Shown here: positions 28,753-37,206 of the stretch, in pieces
How the letters are laid out: each line of letters opens with the position of its first letter
Numbering within the stretch: position 1 is the first letter of the stretch
DNA from: Clostridiales bacterium
GTDB lineage: Bacteria; Bacillota; Clostridia; Oscillospirales; Butyricicoccaceae
DNA: 37,206 nucleotides
Direction of reading: 5' to 3'
NCBI GenBank assembly: GCA_019418305.1
Contig: DYCA01000003.1
Coordinates: forward strand, 11,180 to 48,385
Position numbers and translations under genes: made by a program
The notes under the pieces: generated by a model
Seen by the model: the letters and a program-made list of their open reading frames with translations, nothing else
Database searches by the model: none
Told to the model about the DNA's origin: nothing

Positions 28753-28786
28753 AAAAGAACGGCCTTTATGAAGGCCGTTCTTTTTT
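28753..28786. terminator. Shared bidirectional terminator of glpK and the U32 peptidase gene
   Basis: A 14-bp perfect stem (28753-28766 with 28771-28784), four-base loop and T6 form a strong terminator four bases after glpK. The minus-strand gene's stop codon (28766-28768) lies at the loop, so the right arm also encodes its last four codons (E-R-P-S). Confidence 0.87.
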
Positions 28787-30001
28787 CTTGCGTAAAATTG
28801 CGTATTCATCCACTGAAAACGGAAAAGAGAAATGCACCCGCATCTGCGGTACGTTAAACAAATCGAGCGCCTCGCCCTCGTCGTTGACCACACCATCCGC
28901 GTGGAAGCGATACGGCGGCTTGCCCGGCTGAATGAGTTCCAGCTCCTCGCCCTTGAAAATGCGGTTTTTCAAAGCAAACACCGCATGTCCGTCCGCACCG
29001 CAGTCAACTGGCATGCCCACCACTTCGTATTCACGAATATACTGGCTGTCGCCATAGTGCTGTCCGTTTTCCTCCGAACCGAAGTAGAATCCGGTGTAGT
29101 ATTCGCGGTGGCTGACCTTGTTCACTTCCTCGCGGCAGAACTGCGGCAGCACGAAGCCCGCCGGGTCGGCGGCATAGGCGTCAATCGCCGCGCGGTATGC
29201 GCCGGTCACACAAGCGGTATAATACGCCGTCTTGTTGCGCCCCTCGATTTTAAAGGAATTCACCCCGGCGCGCACCAATTCCGGAACGTGCTCAATCATG
29301 CACATATCCTTGGAATTATACAGATAGGTGCCGCGGGCATCCTCCTCAACCGGGAAAAACTCACCCGGCCGCTTTTCCTCCATCAGCGTGTAATTCCAGC
29401 GGCAAGGCTGGGCACACGCGCCGTGATTGGCGTCCCGCCCGGTCATATACTGCGAAATCAGGCAGCGACCGGAATAGGAAATGCACATCGCGCCATGTAC
29501 AAACGCCTCGATTTCCAGTGCTTTCGGGGTTTTCGCGCGAATCTCTGCGATTTCGCCGAGCGACAGTTCGCGCGCAAGCACAACACGCTCCGCGCCCAGA
29601 TCCGCCCAGAAGTTCGCCGCCTCGTGGTTGAGGATACTGGTCTGGGTCGAAATGTGTAGCGGCACCTTGGGTGCATAACGCTGCGCCAGCCGAATCACGC
29701 CCACGTCCGCCACAATCAGAGCATCAGCCCCCGCGTCCGCGAGCAGTTCCAGATACGCGGGCAGAGCAGGCAAATCACACTCGGAAGGCATAATATTAAC
29801 CGTAATATAGCATTTAACGCCGTGCGCATGCGCATAGGCAATGCCTGCGCGCAGCTCGTCATCGGCAAAGTTTGCGGCAGCGGCCCGCATTCCGAACCGC
29901 TGTCCCGCAAGATACACCGCGTCCGCACCATACGCGATGGCAAAACGCATTTTTTCCATATCACCCGCAGGCGAGAGCAGTTCCGGCATCTTATTGTTCA
30001 C
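28766..30001 (-). CDS. Peptidase U32 family protein
   Basis: This 411-residue protein begins PELLSPAGDMEKM, with a predicted TIM-barrel part containing GADAVYLAG, and the U32 signature EIEAFVHGAMCISYSGRCLIS. A cysteine set (CISYSGRC, CAQPCRW) and FKIEGRNKTAYY follow. U32 proteins include collagenase-like enzymes and the RNA-hydroxylating RlhA/TrhP group; the cysteine-rich region fits the latter. The start is taken as GTG 30001, with GGAGG six bases ahead inside the mltG end; ATG 29989 is the alternative. It is the last gene of the seven-gene operon and overlaps mltG by 11 bases. Confidence 0.88.
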   Translation of the reverse strand: MNNKMPELLSPAGDMEKMRFAIAYGADAVYLAGQRFGMRAAAANFADDELRAGIAYAHAHGVKCYITVNIMPSECDLPALPAYLELLADAGADALIVADVGVIRLAQRYAPKVPLHISTQTSILNHEAANFWADLGAERVVLARELSLGEIAEIRAKTPKALEIEAFVHGAMCISYSGRCLISQYMTGRDANHGACAQPCRWNYTLMEEKRPGEFFPVEEDARGTYLYNSKDMCMIEHVPELVRAGVNSFKIEGRNKTAYYTACVTGAYRAAIDAYAADPAGFVLPQFCREEVNKVSHREYYTGFYFGSEENGQHYGDSQYIREYEVVGMPVDCGADGHAVFALKNRIFKGEELELIQPGKPPYRFHADGVVNDEGEALDLFNVPQMRVHFSFPFSVDEYAILRKKKERPS

Positions 30002-31154
30002 TGCTGCCCTCCGCATTTGCGGCTGCGGCTGCCGCTGCCGCCTGTGCTGCATTGGACTTCGCAATATTCGCCTCATGCTCTGCATAGCTGTTGGCAAACA
30101 GATGCGTGCCGTCCGGCATAGCTACATAATAGTAGTAATTATGCTGTTCCGGATGGGAAGCCGCATACAGGGATGCATAACCCGGATTACAAATCGGTCC
30201 GGGCGGCAAGCCCTGCTTGGTATACAGGTTATACGGTGTATCGGACGCCAAATCCTCATTGCTGAGCGTGCCGCCCGTGCGGCCAAGGCCGTACAGTACG
30301 GAAGCGTCCACCTGCAGATACGGGAACTCGCTGGCATTATTCAAACGGTTGTAGATAACGCCCGCAATCGTTGCGCGCTCGCTGTCCACCTGTGCCTCGC
30401 GCTCAACCAGCGATGCAATCGTCACAATATCATGCATCGATCGGCCAAGGCTTTCCGCGCCGGCCTGAATGTCCGCATCATATTTGGTCTCAAAGTTATT
30501 GAGCATCTTGTTGATGGTATCGACCACCGTTGCATTGCCCTTGTAAATCTCGTAGGTATCCGGGAACAGATACCCCTCCAGCCAGCCTTCAGCTGCCGGC
30601 AGCTCATTCTGCAGGAAAGTGTGCTTGAACGGATATTCATTCAGCGCTTCGTTGAGCGCATCCTCGGTGCAGACATGCTCATCGAGCAGCAGCTGCTTAA
30701 TTTGCGCGACCGAATAGCCCTCCGGAATGGTGATTTTCATCGTTTCCTTACTGGAAGCGTTGACCAGCGTATCAATAATCTGACCGTAGTCCATATTGGG
30801 GTTGAGCGAATACGAGCCAGCCAGCACGCCATCATTATCGCCCTTGATACGGACGTAAAACTTGAAAATAGTGCCATAATTGATGACGCCTTCGTCATCG
30901 AGCTGCTTTGCCAGAGAAATCAGGTCGGTATTTTCCGAAACCGTAATTTCCTTCACTGCATTTTCCTTGACAAACGCAAAAACGTCATTGGCAATAAAAA
31001 TCGCCGCCAGCGACAGGATAATCGAAACACCCAATACGGCAATGACATAAACCACCGTGCCTGCACATCCGCCGTTGATTTGGCGGCGGCTTCGGCGGCG
31101 GTGCTGCTGCGGCTGCGGAATGCGCTGTGTCTCCTGATTGATATTATTGTCCAT
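29991..31154 (-). CDS. mltG: Endolytic murein transglycosylase MltG
   Basis: Cleaves nascent glycan strands during cell-wall growth. The 387-residue protein has a basic, Gln-rich cytoplasmic head (1-27), a membrane helix (about 32-56) and an external LysM-like plus YceG catalytic domain. The motifs LEGYLFPDTYEIY (about 192-204) and ASLVERE (Glu251, the expected catalytic residue) are present, with the family's GLPPGPICNPG. The Ala-rich tail (about 365-387) is low complexity. ATG 31154 has GAGGTG upstream. It follows the CPBP gene by 30 bases. Confidence 0.93.
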   Translation of the reverse strand: MDNNINQETQRIPQPQQHRRRSRRQINGGCAGTVVYVIAVLGVSIILSLAAIFIANDVFAFVKENAVKEITVSENTDLISLAKQLDDEGVINYGTIFKFYVRIKGDNDGVLAGSYSLNPNMDYGQIIDTLVNASSKETMKITIPEGYSVAQIKQLLLDEHVCTEDALNEALNEYPFKHTFLQNELPAAEGWLEGYLFPDTYEIYKGNATVVDTINKMLNNFETKYDADIQAGAESLGRSMHDIVTIASLVEREAQVDSERATIAGVIYNRLNNASEFPYLQVDASVLYGLGRTGGTLSNEDLASDTPYNLYTKQGLPPGPICNPGYASLYAASHPEQHNYYYYVAMPDGTHLFANSYAEHEANIAKSNAAQAAAAAAAANAEGSSEQ

Positions 31155-31184
31155 TGTCTCACCTCAATATTTTTCTGTTTTCCG

Positions 31185-32075
31185 TTATAATACGCGGTTC
31201 ATGATAATCTTGGCAATAAACGCAAGCACAAAAGCCAGCATACCCGGATTGCGCACGAGCAACCACAGGTCATACAAACCAGCGCTTTTTTCAAAATGAG
31301 GAATGCAGCCTCTGGTCAGCAAATTTTCCAGCTGGCGCAGCGTCAAATAGAGAAACAGCAGCAGAACTAGTGCATTGATTGCCGCAAAATAACTCCATAT
31401 GCCGAAAGCCGCATAAGTATCCGTAATCCAAAGCACAAACATATAGTACAGGTTATTGACGCCGTGCGCCAAAACCGCGGGCCATACGCTGCCGGATACA
31501 AAAGTCAGATACGCATAAGCGATACCGGCCAGAAACGGCCCTGCAAAGTTCATCATACTGCCGTGCAGCATGGCAAACACCAAGCCGCTGAACAGCAGGC
31601 AGGCCGAAGTGCCGACGATTTCCTCATGAACGGTGAACAACGCACCGCGCAGATATACTTCTTCCACCACTGCCGAAAGCACAACGATGACGGCAAACCG
31701 AGCGGCCATACTCAGCCCCGACTGTGGCGCGTCCAATGCAATGGCCGTCAAATCCGCGCCGACCAAACCCGCCAAATGATAAATCAGCAAATTCAGGAAC
31801 AGCGAAAGCACTGCTACCGTAACGCCGAGCCGAACCGTCAGCCCCAGCATACCCTTGCGCAGCCGTCGCGGCTGCAATCGCTTTCTCAGTTTTTTCTGAT
31901 CCCGCATGGAGAATACCATCAAAACCAGCGGCAGCGCAAACGAAATAAATTCCGCCAGTGCAAGCAGCGGTGCGCCGCCGCCAAAGCGAGACGCCAGTTT
32001 TCCGGTACCTGTCAGCAGACAGAAGCACAAAAACAGCGAAAGGCCGGGCAGCAGCGCAATTTTGTTATTCTTCAT
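31185..32075 (-). CDS. CPBP family intramembrane metalloprotease
   Basis: This 296-residue membrane protein has about seven or eight hydrophobic helices and the CPBP/Abi motifs: EEVYLRG (Glu-Glu plus Arg), FAMLHG (His) and a later LAHGVNN (His-x-x-x-Asn). The family includes type II CAAX prenyl proteases and bacteriocin-immunity proteins; the substrate cannot be told. ATG 32075 lies inside the end of the upstream cyclo-ligase gene (11-base overlap), and its ribosome site is weak, so translation is probably coupled. Confidence 0.87.
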   Translation of the reverse strand: MKNNKIALLPGLSLFLCFCLLTGTGKLASRFGGGAPLLALAEFISFALPLVLMVFSMRDQKKLRKRLQPRRLRKGMLGLTVRLGVTVAVLSLFLNLLIYHLAGLVGADLTAIALDAPQSGLSMAARFAVIVVLSAVVEEVYLRGALFTVHEEIVGTSACLLFSGLVFAMLHGSMMNFAGPFLAGIAYAYLTFVSGSVWPAVLAHGVNNLYYMFVLWITDTYAAFGIWSYFAAINALVLLLFLYLTLRQLENLLTRGCIPHFEKSAGLYDLWLLVRNPGMLAFVLAFIAKIIMNRVL

Positions 32076-32634
32076 CCGTGCGCAGTACCTGCCTTTCCGT
32101 AATAATCCAGCGGCATCGTTGGTCGAGCGCCGTATGCGGCAGACTTTCCACCAACCGCTGTTCAGCGCAAAGCGCCATGCGGACAGCGCCCGTCCGGCAA
32201 AGGAAACGGTCGTAGTACCCACCGCCATATCCCAGACGATACCCCTGCCGATCGCAGGCAAGCGCCGGAACCAGCACCAGCTCAATCTCCTCCGGCGGTA
32301 TTTCCCGCGCGGAGGCATCCGGTTCATCGATACCGTATGCGCCCGGCCGCAGCTCATCAAGCGACCGGATTTGCCGCGCGGTCATTTCGCCCGCCGCCCC
32401 GCACAGCGGAACACAGACGATTTTTCCTGCGGCCAGCGCCTCGCGCAGCAGCGCACGGGTGTCAATCTCCTGAAGAGTGGACACATAGGCAAACACACAG
32501 CCGGCACTGCGGTAGCTTTCATGCTCCAGCACACGACTGGCGATTTGCCTGTCCATGGACTGTTTCTCCACCGCATCTTGCGCGGCACGTTCGGAAAGGA
32601 ATTGACGACGCAGTGCTTTCTTATCGCTCGACAT
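32065..32634 (-). CDS. 5-formyltetrahydrofolate cyclo-ligase
   Basis: This 189-residue MTHFS-family enzyme converts 5-formyl-THF to 5,10-methenyl-THF. It shows KKALRRQFL near the N-terminus, VPALACDRQGYRLGYGGGYYDRFL (split motif PALACD and GYGGGYYDR) and a normal length. ATG 32634 overlaps the end of the DJ-1 gene by 14 bases and has no strong ribosome site, again suggesting coupling within the operon. Confidence 0.93.
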   Translation of the reverse strand: MSSDKKALRRQFLSERAAQDAVEKQSMDRQIASRVLEHESYRSAGCVFAYVSTLQEIDTRALLREALAAGKIVCVPLCGAAGEMTARQIRSLDELRPGAYGIDEPDASAREIPPEEIELVLVPALACDRQGYRLGYGGGYYDRFLCRTGAVRMALCAEQRLVESLPHTALDQRCRWIITERQVLRTDEE

Positions 32635-33172
32635 GGTGCACAACTTCAGTGGCAATCCGGCGCGCCTGCTCTTCGCCGCGCAGCGCGGACACCAGCGCAC
32701 AACCGAAATCCAGTGCGCCGCCCACACCGCAGGCGGTAATAATGCGGCCATCTACCACGCAGGTGCGCTTTAGCGGAGTTGCGCCCGTCATGCCATCCTC
32801 CATGCCCGGATAGCAGGTCGCCTTGCGACCCTTGAGCAGCCCCATGCCGCCCAGAATAATAGAAGGTGCAGCGCAGATGGCAGCGACATACTTGCCTTCG
32901 TCATAGCACTTGCGCACCGCACCGGTGACACGCTCGTCCGCATACAGGTTCTTCGTGCCCGGCATACCGCCCGGCAGCACCACCATATCCGCTTTGTCCC
33001 AGTCCACCTGATCCATGGGCAGCTCGGTCTGGATGCCGATACCGTGCGAGCCGTGTACCAACTCGCCCGTCACACCAACCAGCTTGACCTCCACACCCGC
33101 GCGACGCAGCAGGTCAATCGGCGTAATCGCTTCCGTCTCCTCAAACCCCTCTGCCAACAGTACATATACCAT
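32621..33172 (-). CDS. DJ-1/PfpI family protein
   Basis: This 183-residue member of the DJ-1/ThiJ group has GFEETEA at the N-terminus (the conserved glutamate), the GGMPG region and the nucleophile elbow AAICAAPSIIL with the reactive cysteine. Such proteins act as glyoxalases, deglycases or chaperones; the exact role is not shown here. ATG 33172 has AAAGGTG upstream. It is 15 bases after the GNAT gene and overlaps the cyclo-ligase gene. Confidence 0.9.
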   Translation of the reverse strand: MVYVLLAEGFEETEAITPIDLLRRAGVEVKLVGVTGELVHGSHGIGIQTELPMDQVDWDKADMVVLPGGMPGTKNLYADERVTGAVRKCYDEGKYVAAICAAPSIILGGMGLLKGRKATCYPGMEDGMTGATPLKRTCVVDGRIITACGVGGALDFGCALVSALRGEEQARRIATEVVHHVER

Positions 33173-33187
33173 GTTTTGTCACACCTT

Positions 33188-33985
33188 TCAGTTCAGCATT
33201 AAATTCATATATCCGCGGGCATCCTCCCGCTCCTCATACCATTTGATACAGCCGAGCGCTGTCTGTGCGCCGCAGCCGGTCACCGTGCATTGCTCCAGTC
33301 CCAGCGCTGTAAGCAGACCCTGCTCCCGCGCAGGTGTCAGCCCGAATGCCTCCTGCACATTATCCGTCCAGCAAAAGGCATACGCCGCAAGCGTGTCGCC
33401 TGCAAACCAGCCAAATACACCTGCACCCAGCGCATCGAACATGTCCAGCTGCGCCCGCCAGTACGTCTCCGCGCGCACAATGCGGCAATCCGGCGCCAGA
33501 CAATCATACAGCGCCGCTATCTGCGGCACATCGGCCTGCGTCATCCGCCGCGGTACTTCGCCATCCGCTGTTCGCGCAATGTTTCGCTTTTCCACATCAA
33601 AAAACGGCACATACCCGAATGGACGGTAAAAATCAAACAGCCACGGCTCCGCCGGAATCAGCGCGGAAGCCGCTTTTCCCTGTTCGCGGTCCATCGCAAA
33701 GGATGCTTCGAGCAGACGCGCCATATGACCCTTGCGGCGATACATCGGATCGGTGCATGCGCCGTAAATATAGGTGATCTCTTTTTGCTCGCCGCCGGTC
33801 AGCAGCCGGTACGGCAGCATCTGTACCATCGCGCACAGCGTTCCTTGCTCTTCGCTGAGCAGCACTGTGCCACAGTCAAAGAAATGTGCAAAAAAATAGT
33901 CGTTAAAGCCGCCCTCATCCGGAAAGCAGGTTTCCCACAATTGCCGGATACGCGGCACATCCTGCGGCTGCGCCCGCCGGATCAT
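33188..33985 (-). CDS. GNAT family N-acetyltransferase
   Basis: This 265-residue protein has the acetyl-CoA-binding GNAT core near residues 60-125 (TYIYGACTDPMYRRKGHMARLLEA, with the Arg-Arg-x-Gly-His loop) and a longer C-terminal half as in Eis-like enzymes. The substrate is unknown. Its ATG overlaps the previous stop by four bases (ATGA), with AAGGAG eight bases ahead, so it is translationally coupled to the DUF2156 gene. Confidence 0.88.
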   Translation of the reverse strand: MIRRAQPQDVPRIRQLWETCFPDEGGFNDYFFAHFFDCGTVLLSEEQGTLCAMVQMLPYRLLTGGEQKEITYIYGACTDPMYRRKGHMARLLEASFAMDREQGKAASALIPAEPWLFDFYRPFGYVPFFDVEKRNIARTADGEVPRRMTQADVPQIAALYDCLAPDCRIVRAETYWRAQLDMFDALGAGVFGWFAGDTLAAYAFCWTDNVQEAFGLTPAREQGLLTALGLEQCTVTGCGAQTALGCIKWYEEREDARGYMNLMLN

Positions 33986-34896
33986 GCCTGCGGCTCCTTC
34001 GGCACCGCGGTGTATTTTACACCGCGCATAACCGGATAATACGACTTTTTCGCCTTGCGCAAACCTTCCAGACCGAGGTCTTCCTCTCTATTGACGTACT
34101 GCACGTCATCGCAGTTCCGCAAAACGAACTGTTGGTTAATCATCTGATAGGCACCGGGGATGGTGTGGTCGGCTTTTTCAATCTGCACCACATACATGTC
34201 CGGCTCGGCTTTGCAGCCAAAGGTAAAGGCGATCACCTCGCCGTCCAGCCGCAGCAGACCGCCCCGCAGGTCGAGTGCGTCAAAATTATGCAGCGCCTGC
34301 ACAATTGCGCACGTCTCCCCTTGAAAATCGCGGCTCTGCGCGCAGCCATTCTGGTTGCACCAGCGGATATGATAGCCAAATGCATCCTTGATGTTGTCGC
34401 GCGTCATATCCTCATAGCTCCAGCGGCCTTCGTATGCCGCTCGGAACCGATTGACCAGATTGCGCTTGCTTTGCAGCTTTTTGCCGGACAGTGTGCGCAG
34501 CTTTTCCGACAGATAAATATAATCGTCGCCGTCCTCGTTGTCGTGCGAAAAGGCAAATTTGCCCGGACGCGCTGCCTCAATCCGCTCGATCATCGGCTCT
34601 GCCACCGATACCACTACAAACGGAATGCCGCGCTCTGCGGCATCCTGCTCCAGTGCATCCAGCACATCGCCCAAATCGCCCTCGCCTACCGGGGCAAGAT
34701 AGCAGTCGTGTCCGCCGTCCAGCGGCGTCATCTTGACCAGCAGGAAGCCGTCCCGAAAGCAAATTTGCGTGTTATAGTGACTGCGCCACATAAATAAATC
34801 GACGAAACATCGCTCGCACAAATGATAATAATAGTGCGAACCGCATGCCTCTACCGCCTGCTTGTCCTCCAATGTGATTTCTCGAAATGGTAACAT
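33982..34896 (-). CDS. DUF2156 domain protein (GNAT-like fold)
   Basis: This 304-residue cytoplasmic protein is recognised as DUF2156 from its layout: MLPFREITLEDK, WRSHYNTQICFRDGFLLVK, and a C-terminal half with KKLQSKRNLVNRF and LRGGLLRLDGEVIAFTFG. DUF2156 proteins have a doubled GNAT fold related to the C-terminal domain of MprF and FemABX. It is the first gene of the seven-gene operon. ATG 34896 has AAAGGA eight bases upstream. The 152-base gap before it shows no clear promoter. Confidence 0.82.
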   Translation of the reverse strand: MLPFREITLEDKQAVEACGSHYYYHLCERCFVDLFMWRSHYNTQICFRDGFLLVKMTPLDGGHDCYLAPVGEGDLGDVLDALEQDAAERGIPFVVVSVAEPMIERIEAARPGKFAFSHDNEDGDDYIYLSEKLRTLSGKKLQSKRNLVNRFRAAYEGRWSYEDMTRDNIKDAFGYHIRWCNQNGCAQSRDFQGETCAIVQALHNFDALDLRGGLLRLDGEVIAFTFGCKAEPDMYVVQIEKADHTIPGAYQMINQQFVLRNCDDVQYVNREEDLGLEGLRKAKKSYYPVMRGVKYTAVPKEPQA

Positions 34897-35048
34897 AAAC
34901 AATCCTTTTCCTTCAATTTTCGCGGCAATCCCCCATCGTCCGCATCCGATTTTCCGCATCGCTTGGATTTTCTTTCCGTCCTACAGACCCATTTTCTCCA
35001 TATTATCCGGGTTTTATCGCAAAATGCCGGTTTATCCCATCCTCTGTT

Positions 35049-35786
35049 TTACTTGCGCTTGCCTCCGAACAACCGCTCTCGGATAACAATCAGCAGAAAT
35101 TTGGGCAGCTTCATCATGCGTCCGATACGGCTCGGCTGACAAAGCAGCCGGTAAAACCATTCAAGGCCCAGCTTAATGAAGATTTTCGGCGCACGCTTGG
35201 CCACGCCTGCAAACACATCCAGCGATCCGCCCAGGCCGCAAAACAACGTCGCATGGATTTCATCCATATAATTCGACATGAACCGTTCCTGCTTCGGCGC
35301 TCCAAGACAGACAAACACCACATCCGCACCGCCGCAGGCGTTGATAGCCTCCGCCGCCTCCTGCGGGTCCTTAAAGTAGCCGTCATGCGTGCCGGCCAGC
35401 ACCAGCCCAGGATATTTTTTGCACAGATTTTCTCCGGCCTTTTCCGCAACACCCGGCTTTGCCCCCAGCAAAAACAGCCGCATGTTCTCCTTAGCCATCG
35501 CCGCTACCAGATGCTCGGCAAACTCAATGCCTGCTACCTTGCCGCAAAGCTCCTCACCGAGAATTTTCGCCGCATAAATGATGCCGATTCCATCCGGCAG
35601 TACCAGTGCCGCACGATTGACAATGCCCATATATTCCCTGTCTCTGCGGCAAAGATCGACGATCTCCGGATTCGGCGTTACCACGTAGCCTTTCTGCCTT
35701 GCGCGGATACGGCTCATTGCCACATCGACAGCCTGCTGCATTGTCACAGCATGGAAATGCACGCCCAAAATTGAAGCGGTTTTCAT
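35049..35786 (-). CDS. WecG/TagA/CpsF family glycosyltransferase
   Basis: This 245-residue cytoplasmic, membrane-associated enzyme transfers an N-acetylmannosamine-type sugar to a lipid-linked GlcNAc in wall teichoic acid or polysaccharide synthesis. Signatures include VVTPNPEIVD, LPDGIGIIYAAK, RLFLLGAKPGV, FVCLGAPKQE and GLGGSLDVFAG, and a basic amphipathic C-terminus. Length fits. ATG 35786 has GGAG seven bases ahead. It has its own promoter (35847-35875) and no polysaccharide cluster around it. Confidence 0.92.
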   Translation of the reverse strand: MKTASILGVHFHAVTMQQAVDVAMSRIRARQKGYVVTPNPEIVDLCRRDREYMGIVNRAALVLPDGIGIIYAAKILGEELCGKVAGIEFAEHLVAAMAKENMRLFLLGAKPGVAEKAGENLCKKYPGLVLAGTHDGYFKDPQEAAEAINACGGADVVFVCLGAPKQERFMSNYMDEIHATLFCGLGGSLDVFAGVAKRAPKIFIKLGLEWFYRLLCQPSRIGRMMKLPKFLLIVIRERLFGGKRK

Positions 35787-35846
35787 TTTCTATCTCCTGC
35801 ATTCTTCATTTTCATAATAAAACAGTGGGTATTCAAAATCTATCTT

Positions 35847-35875
35847 ATTATACAGCAGTCTCTGCAAAATCTCAA
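35847..35875 (-). promoter_or_regulatory. Promoter of the WecG/TagA gene
   Basis: Minus-strand TTGAGA (35875-35870), a 17-base spacer and TATAAT (35852-35847). Transcription would start about 35840, some 54 bases before the start codon. Confidence 0.8.
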
Positions 35876-35918
35876 GTCTCAGCACGGCAAATCTCTTTTT
35901 GGCACAAATACAGACAAG

Positions 35919-35944
35919 AAGTCCGGCATTTCGCCCGACTTTTT
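35919..35944 (+). terminator. Orphan terminator-like hairpin facing rightward
   Basis: Stem AAGTC-GGC (35919-35927) with GCC-GACTT (35933-35941), one C-C mismatch, followed by T5. No gene precedes it on the plus strand. The rest of 35880-36010 holds nothing I can identify. Confidence 0.4.
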
Positions 35945-36016
35945 GCACACTTTTTCCTTTTTATTTGTATCCTTACGACAAGAGCACCGTCCAGCCGCAC
36001 TTCATGAAAAAGAAAG

Positions 36017-36051
36017 AAAAAGGACACAGCCGTTTGCTGTGTCCCCTTTTT
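36017..36051 (-). terminator. Terminator of the leu operon
   Basis: Nine perfect pairs (36022-36030 with 36036-36044), a two-base bulge and five A-T pairs, then a long T-rich tail on the minus strand. It lies seven bases after the leuB stop. Confidence 0.85.
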
Positions 36052-36057
36052 CAACCG

Positions 36058-37134
36058 TTAAAGCTGCGCGCGGATAAGCTCGCCCATTTCGCTGGTGGAA
36101 AGCACCTTTTCACCCTTGGCTGCGATATCCGCAGTGCGATGACCCGCATCGAGCACATTTTCAACCGCGTTCTCGATTGCATCCGCCTCATCCTTCAAAC
36201 CAAAGGAGTAACGCAGCATCATTGCGCAGGACAGGATGGTGGCAATCGGATTGGCGATACCCTTGCCCGCAATATCGGGCGCAGAGCCGTGAATCGGCTC
36301 ATACATCCCCTTGCCGGTTTCGTTCATCGAAGCCGAGGGCAGCATGCCAATCGAACCGGTAATCATCGATGCCTCGTCCGACAGGATATCGCCGAACAGG
36401 TTGCCGGTCACAATCACGTCGAACTGGCCCGGGTTGCGTACGAGCTGCATCGCGCAGTTGTCCACGTACATATCCGAATATTCGACCTCGGGATATTCGT
36501 CCTTGATGCGGTGCATGGTCTCGCGCCAGACGCGGCTGGTCTCCAGCACATTCGCCTTATCGATCGAGCAGACCTTCTTATTCCGCTTCATCGCCATTTC
36601 GAAGGCGCGGCGGCCGATGCGCTCGATTTCATAAACCGAATAATTCATGTCGTCCGCGCCGACCTCGCCCCAGCCCTTTTCGCTTTCGCGGCGATAGTGC
36701 TTGCCGAAGTATACATCGCCGGTCAGCTCACGGCAAACGAGAATATCAAAGCCGTCCCCGATGATTTCAGGCTTAATCGGGCAGGCGTCCGACAGCGCCT
36801 TATGCATCTGCGCGGGACGCAGGTTCACGAACAGGCCGAGCGCCGCGCGCAGGCCGAGCAGTGCCTTTTCCGGGCGCTTTTCCGAGGGAACTTCATCCCA
36901 CTTCGGACCGCCGACCGCGCCAAGCAGCACGGAATCCGCATTTTTGCAGATTTCGATGGTTTCCTCGGTCAGCGGGATGCCATTGGCGTCAATCGAGCAG
37001 CCGCCCGCGAGCACCTCAGTATAGTTGAACTGATGGCCGAACTTCTCGCCGACCTTATCGAGTACTTTTATCGCCTCGGTGACGATTTCCGGACCGATAC
37101 CGTCGCCCTTGACGACCGCAATATTGTACTGCAT
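36058..37134 (-). CDS. leuB: 3-Isopropylmalate dehydrogenase
   Basis: Oxidises 3-isopropylmalate to 2-oxoisocaproate in leucine synthesis with NAD. The 358-residue enzyme has KGDGIGPEI at the N-terminus, LLGAVGGPKW, the RELTGDVYFG active-site region, and TGNLFGDILSDEASMITGS with the metal aspartates, plus EPIHGSAPDIAGKG. ATG 37134 has GAGGGG eight bases upstream, inside the end of leuD, and lies three bases after the leuD stop. Confidence 0.97.
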   Translation of the reverse strand: MQYNIAVVKGDGIGPEIVTEAIKVLDKVGEKFGHQFNYTEVLAGGCSIDANGIPLTEETIEICKNADSVLLGAVGGPKWDEVPSEKRPEKALLGLRAALGLFVNLRPAQMHKALSDACPIKPEIIGDGFDILVCRELTGDVYFGKHYRRESEKGWGEVGADDMNYSVYEIERIGRRAFEMAMKRNKKVCSIDKANVLETSRVWRETMHRIKDEYPEVEYSDMYVDNCAMQLVRNPGQFDVIVTGNLFGDILSDEASMITGSIGMLPSASMNETGKGMYEPIHGSAPDIAGKGIANPIATILSCAMMLRYSFGLKDEADAIENAVENVLDAGHRTADIAAKGEKVLSTSEMGELIRAQL

Positions 37135-37137
37135 CGC

Positions 37138-37206
37138 TTATTCCCCTCTTTCCTTGAGCGACTTCAAAAGGCCGCCCGCCTTGATAATGCTCTGGATGAA
37201 CGGCGG
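37138..37206 (-). CDS. leuD: 3-Isopropylmalate dehydratase small subunit, C-terminal end only
   Basis: The last 22 codons and stop of a gene running off the right edge. They read PPFIQSIIKAGGLLKSLKER followed by G-E, which matches the usual LeuD ending (PPF..II..GGL). It precedes leuB by three bases, as in leuCDB operons. Confidence 0.8.
   Translation of the reverse strand, partial: PPFIQSIIKAGGLLKSLKERGE

Overview
The window looks like a chromosomal segment of a GC-rich member of the Clostridia, probably a gut Oscillospirales or Butyricicoccus-type anaerobe. The grounds are the split ferredoxin-type glutamate synthase, lysine synthesis through LL-diaminopimelate aminotransferase, a GdpP-RplI-DnaB-TilS-Hpt-FtsH gene string, strong AGGAGG ribosome sites, and sigma-A promoters with a 17-base spacer. 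Genus is inference. Almost everything is housekeeping metabolism. I saw no phage genes, insertion sequences, CRISPR, tRNA or rRNA.

Region 1 (1-7410, + strand) is a nitrogen-assimilation operon. It encodes a glutamate synthase cut into separate glutaminase, FMN/Fe-S core and GXGXG subunits, plus a four-cluster ferredoxin and an FAD/NAD oxidoreductase that probably supply electrons. A glutamine-synthetase-like protein with several substituted catalytic residues follows, then an ANTAR-domain RNA-binding regulator. The operon starts with a consensus promoter followed at once by a very strong terminator hairpin, which contains smaller hairpins with six-base loops. This suggests antitermination by the operon's own ANTAR protein.

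Region 2 (7411-11911, + strand) holds dapF-pyrG-dapL, again behind a promoter-terminator leader, then comF. Region 3 (11932-17440, - strand) holds a membrane-anchored XRE regulator, a 62-residue cysteine-containing orphan with a perfect promoter, and the ACT-hom-thrB-lysC operon. lysC has an internal ribosome site for a separate beta subunit. Region 4 (17441-18996, + strand) is a sodium-dependent transporter.

Region 5 (19089-27079, - strand) is gdpP-rplI-dnaB-tilS-hpt-ftsH. Between rplI and dnaB lies a run of five back-to-back stem-loops over about 150 bases. Region 6 (27117-28786) is glpK with its own promoter and terminator. Region 7 (28766-34896, - strand) is a tightly overlapped operon: DUF2156, GNAT, DJ-1, 5-formyl-THF cyclo-ligase, CPBP protease, MltG, U32 peptidase. 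Region 8 (35049-37206, - strand) has a WecG/TagA glycosyltransferase, leuB and the end of leuD.

The most interesting signals are the glutamate synthase leader with its ANTAR regulator, the probable pseudo-glutamine synthetase beside it, the rplI-dnaB stem-loop array, and the small orphan gene under a palindrome-covered promoter.
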